Below, in pieces: positions 36,901-47,203 of a stretch of 64,000 nt of DNA. Location: NCBI GenBank assembly GCA_021014945.1, contig MU266343.1:62001-126000 (forward strand), in the 5' to 3' direction. Each line of letters opens with the position of its first letter. The stretch's first letter is position 1. The notes beneath the pieces were generated by a model that was not told the origin of the DNA, made no database searches, and saw only the letters and a list, made by a program, of their open reading frames with translations. Origin of the DNA: Leucogyrophana mollusca. Lineage: Eukaryota > Basidiomycota > Agaricomycetes > Boletales. Position numbers and translations under genes: made by a program.

Positions 36901-37701
36901 CTACTCACGCTCCCCCGCCAGCACCGAGTTCTGCTCGTGGCGCGCCTTCTCCGGCACCCAGTTACGCCCGCGGCGCTCCCTCGCCAGCGCCCGGTTCTGT
37001 TCGTGGTGCCCCCTCGCCTGCACCCAACTACTCCCGCCCGACGGGAAGCGCTTCCGGCGTGTCTTCCCCGCGCTTAGGAGCCATCTCGCGTCTCCCGCCT
37101 CTTTTGTCCATGCCTGCACCCACGAGGAGTAGCACGCTTCCCACTCCGTCAGTTTCGACGCATAGTCCGGGTAAGTTTCTGTTCCCGCAATCTGTCTTGG
37201 TGCTGACGTTTCGCCCCTGGTCACTTAGGAACCACCCCCCGTCCCCTCCGCCTCACCTCTTCTTCGCTGTCGCGGAAAGGCTTGCAACCGGGCGAACAGC
37301 CGCCCCGCCCGGGGCAGGTGTTGCAGTATAATCGGAACGTCCACGATCAGCTGAAGAGGGGTGGGCCTGGATCGCCTACGAGTCCGGGGGGTGGGCAGAC
37401 GTTGCTCATTCCGCCGTCGTCTGGGCTGTCTACACCGATGTCGGGCCTATCGACGCCCATGTCGGGGCTCTCAACTCCCGTGTCTGCGACATCGGGGCTT
37501 ACCCCTCCGGTGACGCCCTTGTCGGCCTCGTCTCCGGGAGGGCTGTCGAGCAGCGGCTCGACGGAGAGTCTGCGCCCGAAGCCGAGGACGGGCACGGGGA
37601 TGGTGTATCGGAATAGCCCCTCTAGTGTCGGGGCTGGGGCGAGTAGGATGAGGATGCCTAGTGCGAGTCCGAGGCCTGCCGGGGCGGGGATTGCGCTTTG
37701 A
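33984..37701 (+). CDS. Long intrinsically disordered Ser/Pro-rich protein
   Basis: No catalytic domain recognised. About 900-1000 residues, nearly all low complexity: Pro runs near the start (PSPPSHIPPPPNPPP), Ser-rich tracts, an acidic patch (DEYEYAEFELDEFGY), and three sets of short tandem repeats: RSSTFSAG (about 36199-36285), RGAPSPAP (36879-37025) and GLSTPMS (about 37424-37485). Exon 1 is 33984-34933; junctions LP|HLMLRHG, SGLS|LSAAS and WSDS|EDEDA keep the frame. The intron at 35392-35839 is 448 nt, far longer than others here. The composition fits a phosphorylated scaffold or polarity/cytoskeleton-linked protein, which is only a guess. Long frames on the opposite strand are composition artefacts. 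Confidence 0.72.
36879..37025 (+). repeat. Tandem RGAPSPAP coding repeats
   Basis: Four copies of an Arg-Gly-Ala-Pro-Ser-Pro-Ala-Pro unit within about 150 nt, separated by short variable linkers, inside the disordered protein gene. Codon usage differs between copies, so they are not very recent duplications. Confidence 0.7.
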
Positions 37702-39220
37702 GTTGGGCGGGTGTGGAATTGGGTTTGGGCTGAGGTCTATATGAGGGGAGTGGAGGCGAGTGGTGATGGGGCGAGGGTTGTGAGGAGGGAGGGGAGGGGA
37801 GGGAGCTGGTAAGTGCGGGTTGAGATTTGTTGTTGGACGGGATGCGGTGATAACGAGCGGCTTTTGTAGTGCAGCATTCAGGGACGTGTGCTGTGGGATG
37901 CTGGGCGTGCCATGATCATCAGCATCAGCCTCGCGAGCATCTAGATCCTAGCGTCCCCCTGATCTCTTTCCCCAAGCCTGCCAGCTATTCTTATCCGTCC
38001 TCGCTATAGCAATGTTTGGAGTACATATACCATACACTTTACCTACGGAATTCACTCAATCATTCATGTTCGTGTACGATACATATATACATTTTCGTTT
38101 TTTTTTTTCTACGTCTTGCAGTTTTTGGATCTCTTTTCTTTCTTTCTTTCTTCGTTTTCGCCGCTGTTCTGATCTGTCACACTGGAAGGAATCACTGTCG
38201 CACCACCGTCTCATCGACTCATCAGCAATCATGCATCGACATCCCCTGACCACGGATTTGCACTGCACTGCTCTGCCCGGTTTCACTGGATCCCATCCCA
38301 TCCCGTCCCGTCCCTTGGTTACTGTACGTGTGCGCGCACTACATACATACTACTACCTGCCTACTCTCCCTCTTCTATGCGTCCATATCTTGATCTCGGT
38401 GTCTTTTCGCTCATTGTCCATGCGTTCCCTTTTGAATTCGAATTTCGTTTCTTGTTAAAAATACGTACGTACACGATATTCACATACACGCTCCGTCACT
38501 ATTCTGCTCGTTGGTGCGAGAGCGAACCGCCTGGCGCCGGAGTGAAATCGAAAAGCTTGGTAAAGTATGACGGCCCGTATCCGGCACTCCCGGGCCCAAT
38601 AGCTGAGGCTTGGGCACCTAACAAAGTATGTTCGATACAACCATGTCCGTTCTTCGAATCATCGGGAGAGCGCAGTGGAAAAATCTACGTGTCGAATCGA
38701 TATCCACGCTGCGGAGGTAAGCAACGCACATTCAAGTCTTTCAAATTGCTTTCAAACTAAGGAAAACCAGGAGACCCCAGGTTCAAGTGAACGACGCTGG
38801 GGTGAGGGCTAGGTGGGCGGCTCGCCGGGTCGTTCTTAGTTGGCAGCTCGGAGCGGGACCCTGATCCATTCCGTCCAGAAAGAGTGCCATACAATTAATG
38901 GCCGTTGATCAAGGATCCCATCAGTCAGTCACGCAGGGAACGCGCTGCCGGGTCGGTACATGTATCGAACTGGGCCGTGGCACATAAACTGCACCCTGAG
39001 GCATTCACTGATCTCATGCGCCGGTCGTTCTTGTTCACATACACGCCGCTTAGACCAGATTCAGAGGCGACGCGTTTGACTCAGAGATGAGGTCTCTGAC
39101 GTCCGATTCGGGGACGGGCTTCCTGTTCTGAGGTAAGGCCGACCTCCTATCCAGAGATGACTGCGTCTGTGCCTTCCGATTCATAAACCATTGCAATGTC
39201 GGATGGTGTCAAAGGTACGC
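37702..39220. other. Intergenic region between convergent genes, pyrimidine-rich
   Basis: About 1.5 kb between the 3' ends of the disordered protein and the type I membrane protein. The part at 38000-38460 is rich in T and C, with a poly-T run near 38098-38108 and a TTTC microsatellite. A long open frame there reflects composition. The remainder (38500-39200) shows no gene. Confidence 0.45.
38134..38153 (+). repeat. TTTC microsatellite
   Basis: About five copies of a TTTC unit in the pyrimidine-rich 3' region of the disordered protein gene. Confidence 0.6.
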
Positions 39221-40696
39221 CTACCACTGATACCCATACTGAGATACCCTTGATCGACCATCAGCTGCGGTGCTCGCAACGTTCCCCCTCCTCCCCAGGT
39301 CGTCGTTAATGTTCTCCTTAGGCTCCTGTCCCACCCCACGTACACCCACACCCTCCCCACTTGCCGGCCCATAGACCGACTCTGGGCGCGCATACGCATA
39401 TGCACTCACGATATCATACCGAGATCCACCATCATTCGCGCGTGCAATTTCTTCCTCCCACCTCGCACGCGGAATCCCCCCCTCCACCCCGTTATTCTGC
39501 TCCCTCAGGCGCCTGGCATGCGGCTCCTCCCTCAAAACTTCCGTGAATCGCACACTCTTGCTCGTCTTGTGAGTCGGGGGCTGAGGCTGGAAAAGCTGCG
39601 AGAGGACAGGGGCGCTCTTCGTGCGGCCGTGATGTGTTTGAGTTGAAGTCGGAGTCTGGTTTTGAGTGAGGGTAGTATCAGAGTCTTGGGCGCGTGCAAG
39701 GTGGTCCTGAAATTGCGCGGGAGGATCCTGGGTGCCAGTGTGCTCGGGGTCTTGGGAGTGGACAAGATGCATGTCGTGTGCGGCGCGCGCAAGGCGGACG
39801 TCCTGCGCGTGAGACAGGGAGAACGGAGTCATGTGCGTAGACTGTGTGTCCTGCGTAGTGATCGTGTCGCGACGGTGGTCAAATGTGGAGGAGGAGAGCA
39901 GGCGACTGAGGCGTGTCTTGATGCTCATGAGGGTGGAGCGCTTTCCCGTGGTACTCGCGAAAGTGGAACGCTTGTTACTCGCGAGGGTGGAGCGTTTGTT
40001 GCTAAGGAGGGTGGAGCGATTAGAGATAGGCGGGACGGGGTGATAGGCAGCTGGGCGGTTCCGTTTCACCGGGAACGCATACGCGGGCACATCTTGCTGT
40101 TTCTCATGGTCCACTTCCGCTTCATCTGCGCTACCCTTCGCCATCCCCCACGACTCGTGCGAGAACACGGACGCGACGCGCTGTGAAAGGCGCCGATCGC
40201 GATTCCTGAGCTTGAAGCGGTACCCCCTCGACTCTGCGATGAACTTTGCAAGGGTGACGAGTAGGATGAGGGCCATGATAGCGCCTATGACGGCGCCGAT
40301 GATGGCGAGCTTGTGCTTCGAGATCGTGGTGTGTGCACCTGGTGTGGGTGATGGAGTGGAGGTAGAGGTGGAGGTGGGCGCGGGGGTGGAAATGGTGTTC
40401 TCGTAGGGCTTGAACGCATCTGCAGGGAGGATCTGCGGGGCTTTGGTGTGCGTTGGGGAGGGCAAGGAAGTAGTGGTGCCGATGGGATCAATGCCGAAGA
40501 TGTCCTGGATGGCTTGTGGGATGGAGAGCAGACTGTCATCCTCGCGAGAATTGCCGGTTTCGTCGGACCAAGGCCAGAAGGGAACTGTTTTGGCTGACGG
40601 AAGAACGGTAGGCGAGGGACTTGGCGCAGAGGGGGATGGAGCGGGCATGGCTGATACGAAGGCAGAAAGGAGGAGAGCGGAGAGTAATAGGGACAT
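39221..40696 (-). CDS. Single-pass type I membrane protein, single exon
   Basis: A 491-residue open frame without introns, unlike most genes here. Residues 1-16 (MSLLLSALLLSAFVSA) form a signal peptide. A Ser/Thr/Pro-rich ectodomain follows (about residues 17-125), then one transmembrane helix (about 128-150, LAIIGAVIGAIMALILLVTL) and a long cytoplasmic tail. The tail has basic residues just inside the membrane, repeated KRSTLAS-like units (about 235-265), Gln/Asp/Thr-rich sequence and KSVRFTEVLREEPHARR. The layout is that of fungal wall-stress sensors or mucin-like membrane proteins, though no WSC or other named domain is present. It is head-to-head with CDC20 (237 bp between start codons). 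Confidence 0.78.
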   Translation of the reverse strand: MSLLLSALLLSAFVSAMPAPSPSAPSPSPTVLPSAKTVPFWPWSDETGNSREDDSLLSIPQAIQDIFGIDPIGTTTSLPSPTHTKAPQILPADAFKPYENTISTPAPTSTSTSTPSPTPGAHTTISKHKLAIIGAVIGAIMALILLVTLAKFIAESRGYRFKLRNRDRRLSQRVASVFSHESWGMAKGSADEAEVDHEKQQDVPAYAFPVKRNRPAAYHPVPPISNRSTLLSNKRSTLASNKRSTFASTTGKRSTLMSIKTRLSRLLSSSTFDHRRDTITTQDTQSTHMTPFSLSHAQDVRLARAAHDMHLVHSQDPEHTGTQDPPAQFQDHLARAQDSDTTLTQNQTPTSTQTHHGRTKSAPVLSQLFQPQPPTHKTSKSVRFTEVLREEPHARRLREQNNGVEGGIPRARWEEEIARANDGGSRYDIVSAYAYARPESVYGPASGEGVGVRGVGQEPKENINDDLGRRGNVASTAADGRSRVSQYGYQW

Positions 40697-40822
40697 GACA
40701 ATGTCGTGAGTGTGCCGTGTGGGCGTAGAAGTATTATAGTACTGTATGATATGAAACGAGCGTGGTGGTAAAAGAGAGAGAAGCAGGAGTAAAGGCGAGG
40801 CTGACTTGAAAAGGAGCGCGTT

Positions 40823-40838
40823 TTCATCACGTGATGAA
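40823..40838. promoter_or_regulatory. 16-bp palindromic E-box in a bidirectional promoter
   Basis: TTCATCACGTGATGAA is a perfect palindrome centred on CACGTG, a core bound by bHLH factors such as Cbf1 types. It lies 126 bp upstream of the membrane protein start and 95 bp upstream of the CDC20 start. A second CACGTG is at 40861-40866. Confidence 0.55.
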
Positions 40839-40933
40839 TATCAACATGCGAAAGACAACGCACGTGACCTACACGTTGAAATTGGGAGGCGTCGATTGAA
40901 GTTGGCTGTTTTTCTTTTATTCTGCAGTTTACG

Positions 40934-42671
40934 ATGAGTTCGATGCCCAAGACTCCATCGCGGTTCAGATCTCGCTCCGATGCAAAGACGCCACTTACGC
41001 CGTCGCTCATCTCTGCACTCAACGGCATTTCTCTCTCTCCTCGGAAGCAGACTCACCATCCTGCCGATCTCTCCAACCCCTTCATCTCAAAATCTCGTCC
41101 CTCCTCTCCCATAAAACGCACCACCTCGGGTTCCATTCCAGCCTCTGACTCCTTCCACCGTCAAGCTACAGTAGGCGTTATCCGTAAGGGTGGTGTAGAA
41201 AGCAGGCTCGATGTCGTCTCCCGGGACTACCTCCCACCACCACCAAAACCCGAGCTCAAACGCTCACGATCTACTCCTGCCACACGCGAGCGCGCTCAAT
41301 CCGGCAGTGACCGCTTCATCACTACTCGGGAGGACACAGAGGTCGCTGCAACTCTCGAGATGCTCAGCCTCAACCCCCAGTCTTCGTCCCCAGGTCACAC
41401 TGCCCGTCTCGCAGCTGCCACGGGCGTCCCCCTCAACCGCCGTGTCCTTGCTTACCACGAGCCGCCACCCACCTCCGCCTCTGACTCGACTCTCTCCCAG
41501 CACCGTGAACTTGCGAGACCACTATACGCCCGACCCGGCGCCCTCCCCTCCTCCAACGGGACCGCGACCTCAAAATCTCGCAAGATCCCCACTCAGCCCG
41601 AGCGAGTCCTCGACGCACCCGGCATGGTTGACGACTTCTACCTCAACCTCCTCTCCTGGTCCTCTCAAAATGTCCTCGCCGTCGCACTTGCAGAGTCCAC
41701 CTACATCTGGCGCGCCGACACTGGTTCCGTCTCCAACCTCGGCGAGGCGCCCGAGGGGTCATACGTCTCGTCCGTCGACTTCTCCAATGACGGCGCGTAC
41801 CTCGGCGTGGGGCTTGGCACGGGTGAGGTCGAGCTGTGGGATGTGGAGGCGGGGCAGAAACTGCGAACGATGGGCGGCCACCAGGGCCAGGTTGCGGTGC
41901 TCTCGTGGCACGCACATGTCCTGAGCTCGGGATGTGGTGATGGAAGTGTATGGCACCACGATGTGCGTGTGCCGCGCCATAAGGTCATGGAGCTCCTCGG
42001 GCACACGGGCGAGGTGTGTGGACTCAAGTGGCGTGCAGACGGAGAGCTCCTGGCGAGTGGGGGGAACGACAATGTCGTCAATATTTGGGATGGGCGGGTG
42101 CCCGAAGCTGTGGGTGGGGATGGCGCCGCGCGGGGGACTGCAAAGTGGACGAAGAGGAACCATACAGCTGCTGTCAAGGTACGTCTCCTCCACAAATGAA
42201 CGTCCATACACTAACCCCGCCTAGGCAATCGCCTGGTGCCCTTGGCAACCTTCTCTCCTCGCCTCTGGTGGCGGAACCAACGACGCTACAATCCATATCT
42301 GGAACTCTTCCACTGGCGCGCGTCTCCACAGCCTGAAAACCCCATCCCAAGTAACCTCCATCCTTTGGTCTCCCCACCGCAAGGAACTCGCGTCGACGCA
42401 CGGGTACCCGACCAACGCGCTGATGGTGCACGCGTACCCGAGTCTCGAGCGCGTTGCAGAGATCCGGGACGCGCATGATTCGAGGGTATTGTTCAGTGCA
42501 GTGGGGCCCGGGGGGGATGTGGTGTGCACAGGCGCGGGGGACGAGAATTTGAAGTTTTGGAGGATTTGGGAGGGCGCTGGGGCGAAGAAGAAGGGGGTAC
42601 CCGGAGCTGGGGAGGGAAAGGAAGGGAGGGTAAAGGGAAGTACGAGGAGTGGGATTTTGTCGATACGGTAA
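40934..42671 (+). CDS. CDC20: APC/C activator Cdc20 (WD40)
   Basis: Recruits substrates to the anaphase-promoting complex at metaphase-anaphase and is the target of the spindle checkpoint. Exons 40934-42178 and 42225-42671 give 563 residues. The N-terminal 215 residues are basic and disordered, with a C-box DRFI at 126-129 and a Mad2-interaction-like motif RRVLAY at 169-174. RVLDAPGMVDDFYLNLLSW begins the propeller, followed by blades with GTGEVELWD, LSSGCGDGSVWHHDVR, LASGGNDNVVNIWD, LASGGGTNDATIHIWN and CTGAGDENLKFWRI. The protein ends in Ile-Arg, the IR tail that docks on APC3. VLDAPG, HHDVR and overall match favour Cdc20 over Cdh1. I see no KEN box. Long frames on the opposite strand are shadows. 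Confidence 0.93.
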
Positions 42672-43077
42672 GGGGTGTGGTGTTTGGGGGATTTGATGAT
42701 CATGCTTTGTATATGTATACTGCCTGGCGCTATTGGATTGGATTGCACGGAAACTGACCAGAGAACGCAAGCCCAAACGCTGGCCAGGACTCTCCCCGAA
42801 TCCGAGTTCCTTCACTTCGGCCCGACCACCCGGTTAAGCGGGTCCTCGATCAATGATCAGGACACCTGCCCTTTGCCTGCCCTCGGCGTCTAACTATCCA
42901 CTCCTCTGATTGTCGGATTTCAGTGGCTGACTGACTAACGTCAAGAACGACGCTCATCAACCTGAACAGCGTCCGTGGGTCGTCGCAGAGCATATAACCA
43001 TGGTTTAAATATCTGCATGATGATGGGTATAGTTCTATTCCTCTATTAAATATGTTAGTGTCCTATCCCACCTCCCC
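42672..43077. other. Intergenic region between convergent CDC20 and MFS copy A
   Basis: About 400 bp between two 3' ends; AT-rich sequence around 43000-43060 probably holds terminators. No gene seen. Confidence 0.45.
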
Positions 43078-45506
43078 CTATTTATCAGAGCCACCAAGGG
43101 AAAGAACCGATTCTTGCACCAATAGCTTTTGGGATGATGCATTGCTACTAAGAGGCTCGGTGCGTTCTCTCTCTTCGGACCCCCGCCTATTGAATTCCAG
43201 ATCTTGTTGTTCCACCGGCGCCGGAGCAGGAATCCGCGACAAAAACAACGTCAAGAGAACTGCTACTCCGGTCCACGGCACGAGCGATATAAAACTCCAG
43301 CGGATGGCGTAGTCGTAGGCGCCGCGAATGACTTCCTGAACGGCAGCAGGGAGCTTTCCCAATATCTTCAGCGAGGTGAGTCCCCCGCTCTCGAATAGCT
43401 GGCTGAGAGTCGCGAGGTCAGAACTTGAGAGAGCACCGGCGCTGATTTGGGCAGCAACGTATGCGTTGACTTTCGCATTCATTATGGTGAAACACTGCGC
43501 AAGGCCCAACATGCCTCCAAGTGACCGGAACTGGGAGGGTCGGGTAAGAGTGATGGACGAGTGTACGTTGTAAAATGAGCTTACGAAGAGCATGGTAGGG
43601 GAGGTGAGAAGGGCTATCTGTCCTGGTGTAGAGTACTTTCCCTGCACGATGAGAGGACTGGCCGTAAGTCCCGTGCCTAGGCCAGTGATAACCATGGACC
43701 TATCAACAGAAACGAATACGTTAATAAACAATAAAATAGGATGCGAGTAACACTCACACATCAATCAACACGTCATTGAGTCCCTGCATACCCATTACTA
43801 CCAGGCCAAGGCCGACAGTGATGAATATAAACCCGAGGACTAGAGGATATTTTGGCTGCAGAGGTACGTAAAGTCCTTTTAGAACCGGTGACGATTACGG
43901 GCGAGATTATGCCTACCTGTCTGAGATACTTGAGCATCCGTCCCGCTGAAAACATGCCCACAGCCTAAACACGATGTGAGTACAAGTGACACGCCCAGCG
44001 ACAAAGTACTCACCATCCCTGGAGCGTAGAAAAGTAACTGCATGGTAGCATTGGTAGGTTGAAGGGCGAATACGATAATCATGAAGATCCCGAGGAAGTA
44101 GAAGATCGCGAACATGACAATGCCCGAGACGAAAGAGCTGTACTGGACGACACAAAAATCGTAGGACGCGAAGAACTTGAGAGGAAGCATTGGAGAAGCA
44201 CGAAAAATCGGCCGCGAAGAGGAGAAAGTGTTCGTCTGCCGCTTCTCGAGAAGATATTCCCAGGAGAGGCATGCCAAAAAGAAGACGATGCTGATAATCA
44301 AGCTAGCGATGACTCGCGGCGTTTTCCAATGGTCGTTTGGGCCCCAGTTGAGCGCGAGGAGGATGAAAATACCGCCGACAAGGAAGAGAGCGGTACCGGT
44401 CCAGTCGAGGAGGGAAAGCTTGGAGATCCAAGTCTCCTTGTTTCCCGCCAGCGTTGGTATACCTTCGTCCGGCTTTCTATCCTTCACTTGGCTCCGAAGA
44501 AAGAAGTAGCAAAGAACCATAGCGAGAGCGCTCGTCGGCAGACTATTTGGATGTTAGGTCGCGCGGATGAAAAAACCTGCCACGACGAACTTGATAATAA
44601 ACACCCAACGGAAGTTCACGGTGACCATAAAGCCGCCTACAATTACAAGAAAACATGTGAGCTCAAGAGGCCCGTGAATGCCATGGGCAATTTATTTACC
44701 TATCACAGCCCCCATTGCGAAGGATAGCCCATACAATATGTAGAGGACTGCTTCCTGTGGGTTGCTGCCATCAGGCGAAGCAGAATCCGATATAATAGTC
44801 CGAACGATCTGGTCATATCGTTAGCCACCGTAGACAACTGTGCCCGGCGTGGGCGACATACCGTTAGCAAACCGGCGGCACCTATGCCAGCTATTCCTCT
44901 ACCAGCAAGGACCATAGGCATGTTTATTCCGCCAGTACTGATGGCGGACCCGATGAGAAAGAACAGCAGCGACACTTGCAAAGTGAGGTGTCGCCCGTAT
45001 ACATCGGCGGCTGATGCGAAGAGAGGCAAAAATGCCGCTGTGGATAGAATGTACAATGTACCAATATAGCTGGGAAAATCACGTTTTTAGCAATTTCGAC
45101 GATATAAAACAACGAAGCACACCTCTGCAAATTGACGGCATTGAAGACGGACTGTGCTAGAGTCAGAAAGGACGAATAAATGGGACAGTATTCAGGAGGA
45201 CTTACAACGATATGTGGTTGTGCACTCGCTACAACTAAGAACATTTATGAGTATGCGCCCCTCCGACGGGCAGTAACGGCGAACCTGTATAATCCAGTGT
45301 CTCAAGCATGACAGGTAGAGCAAGAGAGACGAGTAGCTTCCAATTGAGCCTTTTCCAGAATCCTGGTTTCGGTGTAGCATCGTTAGGTCCCTTAGGTCCT
45401 ATTAAAAAGATGGTCTTCTCAGCATGGAAGAACTTGGACAATGTCATACAGGAGTAGCTTACCGTCGCCCTTCCGTTTCAGTAGAGTTTGGAAGTTGGGA
45501 GCCATT
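43078..45506 (-). CDS. MFS transporter, DHA2-like 14-helix type (copy A)
   Basis: Proton-coupled multidrug or small-molecule exporter of the major facilitator superfamily. Start at 45506: the short first exon MAPNFQTLLKRKGDG joins PKGPNDATPKPGFWK and mirrors the first exon of copy B, which is why I prefer it to the Met at 45447. Seen: LALPVMLETLDYT, VVASAQPHIV, the 2-3 loop FASAADVYGRH, INMPMVLAGRGIAGIGAAGLLT (motif C-like), MVLCYFFLRSQVKD, LLDWTGTALFLVGGIFILL, PMLPLKFFASYDF, SMVITGLGTGL, SLGGMLGLAQCF and WSFISLVPWTGVAVLL. The cytoplasmic tail is rich in Glu and Ser and the stop is at 43078. About nine short introns. Divergent from copy B. Confidence 0.88.
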
Positions 45507-47203
45507 AGTGTGAATAAAGGTCAGCCCATGTTCGGTCTATCTTATAGGGATTTGAGTGGACAGTTAACACTGGATTGCTACATGGACGCACTATGTTTGT
45601 CTCCGAGGAGCGATCCGCAGGCTGGAGCTACGCATCTCTGTAATTCCATGGTTCTCTCCCGATAATACGGGTCGACCTGAACAGGCGCAGTCGAATTGAA
45701 CTCCGCGCATGTACGATCACAACCTTGTTTGAGGGTACGGGTGCAATGTGTGGAAACTCCGCGTTTGCGATGCGGACGCACTGTACGAAGTCTGCCGACT
45801 GTGTCATGAAGTATACCTTGGGGCGCTCTTGGAACAACCTTAGGACTCGTCTCGATACCTGAGAAACATAATATGCGGTTTACTGGAGTTTTCACTAACT
45901 GCAATTGGCACGCCCACATTCACGATATTTTTGACCGTGTTCCAAAATGGTGCATCAGGCTGGACCGCAATCCTATGAATCTCCGTGTCAGTGACGAATG
46001 GGCAGCCATTTACCGATCCCTGCGGAGCGCAGCTATCTCAATCAGTTCTCCGAGCTCTTAAACAACGCTGGCTCCGGTATCTACTGTGCGGATATTCACA
46101 TGCTTGTGTTGAAATTGACGGTTTGACCTCGCTGGTCGTCATAATCGTCATGGTCATCGTCGTTGTCGTCGTCGTCTTTTTGAATCGATTTTTGGCTCTC
46201 CCCAATGGTGCAAAGTTTACGAAGTCACAGTGTTGTGCGGGGGCTTGGGCGCATGGTCCACCATTTTCGAGGATTGTGTTTGTAACCGATGAAGGCGAGG
46301 TTTTGAGTGCCAGATATTCTAAAATCTTTTATTACGCCTACAGTAGCTTTCTGGTGAAATTAGGGGTGCGCAATAAGCGCATTTTCACCCTCGTATAATT
46401 TGATGATGCAGGCGCTCCATTGACAATCCATCAAAGATTGCCAGGTAGAGTGGCATCAGACGTCACACTTGGTCGAGGGGTTAGTGATTTACCATTTAAA
46501 TAAAAGAGTCATTTACTTGCGGTCTCTCTGCGAAGCTGGTCGGTAACAACGTTCGCTACCTTGAGCGGATCCAGTCTCAGCTGACGAGGGCAGTGGCACA
46601 TGCATATGAAGTCTGGTCAAGTTAAGGATGCCTATTAATAGCCTATGTCGGGAGTATTCCTGAATGAGTTAAACCATGATGCATGATGGATTGATCGGGT
46701 GCCCCGGGCGTTTCAAAGAAGCCCCAAGGGTGCGTGTTTTTTCAGCCACCGTGCAGGGACAGGTCGGAGTCTAACGAACCCGCGATCTGCTGAACTGCCT
46801 CGTAACCGCTATCAACCAAAAGACTGCGGTGAAAGGATGGGGTTTGGTCGGCACCAGGTTTGTGTAAGGGACGAGAGCCGGAGCTTCCACGGGAGATCAG
46901 GGTCTTGCGACGGGCCTTGGATGTGGTTGATGCATTGAGGTGAGGTTCAGAGTCGAGCTATGCATTGGTGCGGTCACTACAAGAGTGACCGGCACGCCGC
47001 TCCCAAGATGAGGACGGCGGGGCTGTGTAGCGTTGATGCGTGCATGACCGCGGAGTTTGTTTCACTCCGGATGCACTTCGAGGCAGAGCCCCTTACGCGC
47101 CAAAAAAACGACTCCAACGTACACACATCACCTCACGACAAGTATAAGAAGCGCGAGGTGTTGTGAGGTAAGTCCACTTGTTTCCACACCCATAGTCCTA
47201 CTA
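45507..47203. other. Divergent promoter region of the two MFS paralogues
   Basis: About 1.7 kb between the diverging start codons. It includes a GTC-type microsatellite at about 46133-46178. Frames with hydrophobic stretches near 46000-46400 come from that repeat and have no homology I recognise. Confidence 0.45.
46133..46178 (+). repeat. Imperfect GTC/ATC trinucleotide microsatellite
   Basis: About 15 imperfect trinucleotide units, mostly GTC with ATC and GTT variants, in the shared upstream region of the two MFS genes. Confidence 0.65.

Noticed and set aside
38012..38458. 148-codon Phe/Ser-rich plus-strand protein
   Set aside because: Derived from pyrimidine-rich low-complexity DNA with a microsatellite; no motifs and located in a 3' intergenic region.
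41701..42211. Minus-strand genes overlapping CDC20
   Set aside because: Long antisense frames in GC-rich coding sequence; the plus strand encodes clear WD40 blades.
45985..46398. Small membrane protein in the MFS intergenic region
   Set aside because: Its hydrophobic Val/Ile stretch is encoded by the GTC/ATC microsatellite.
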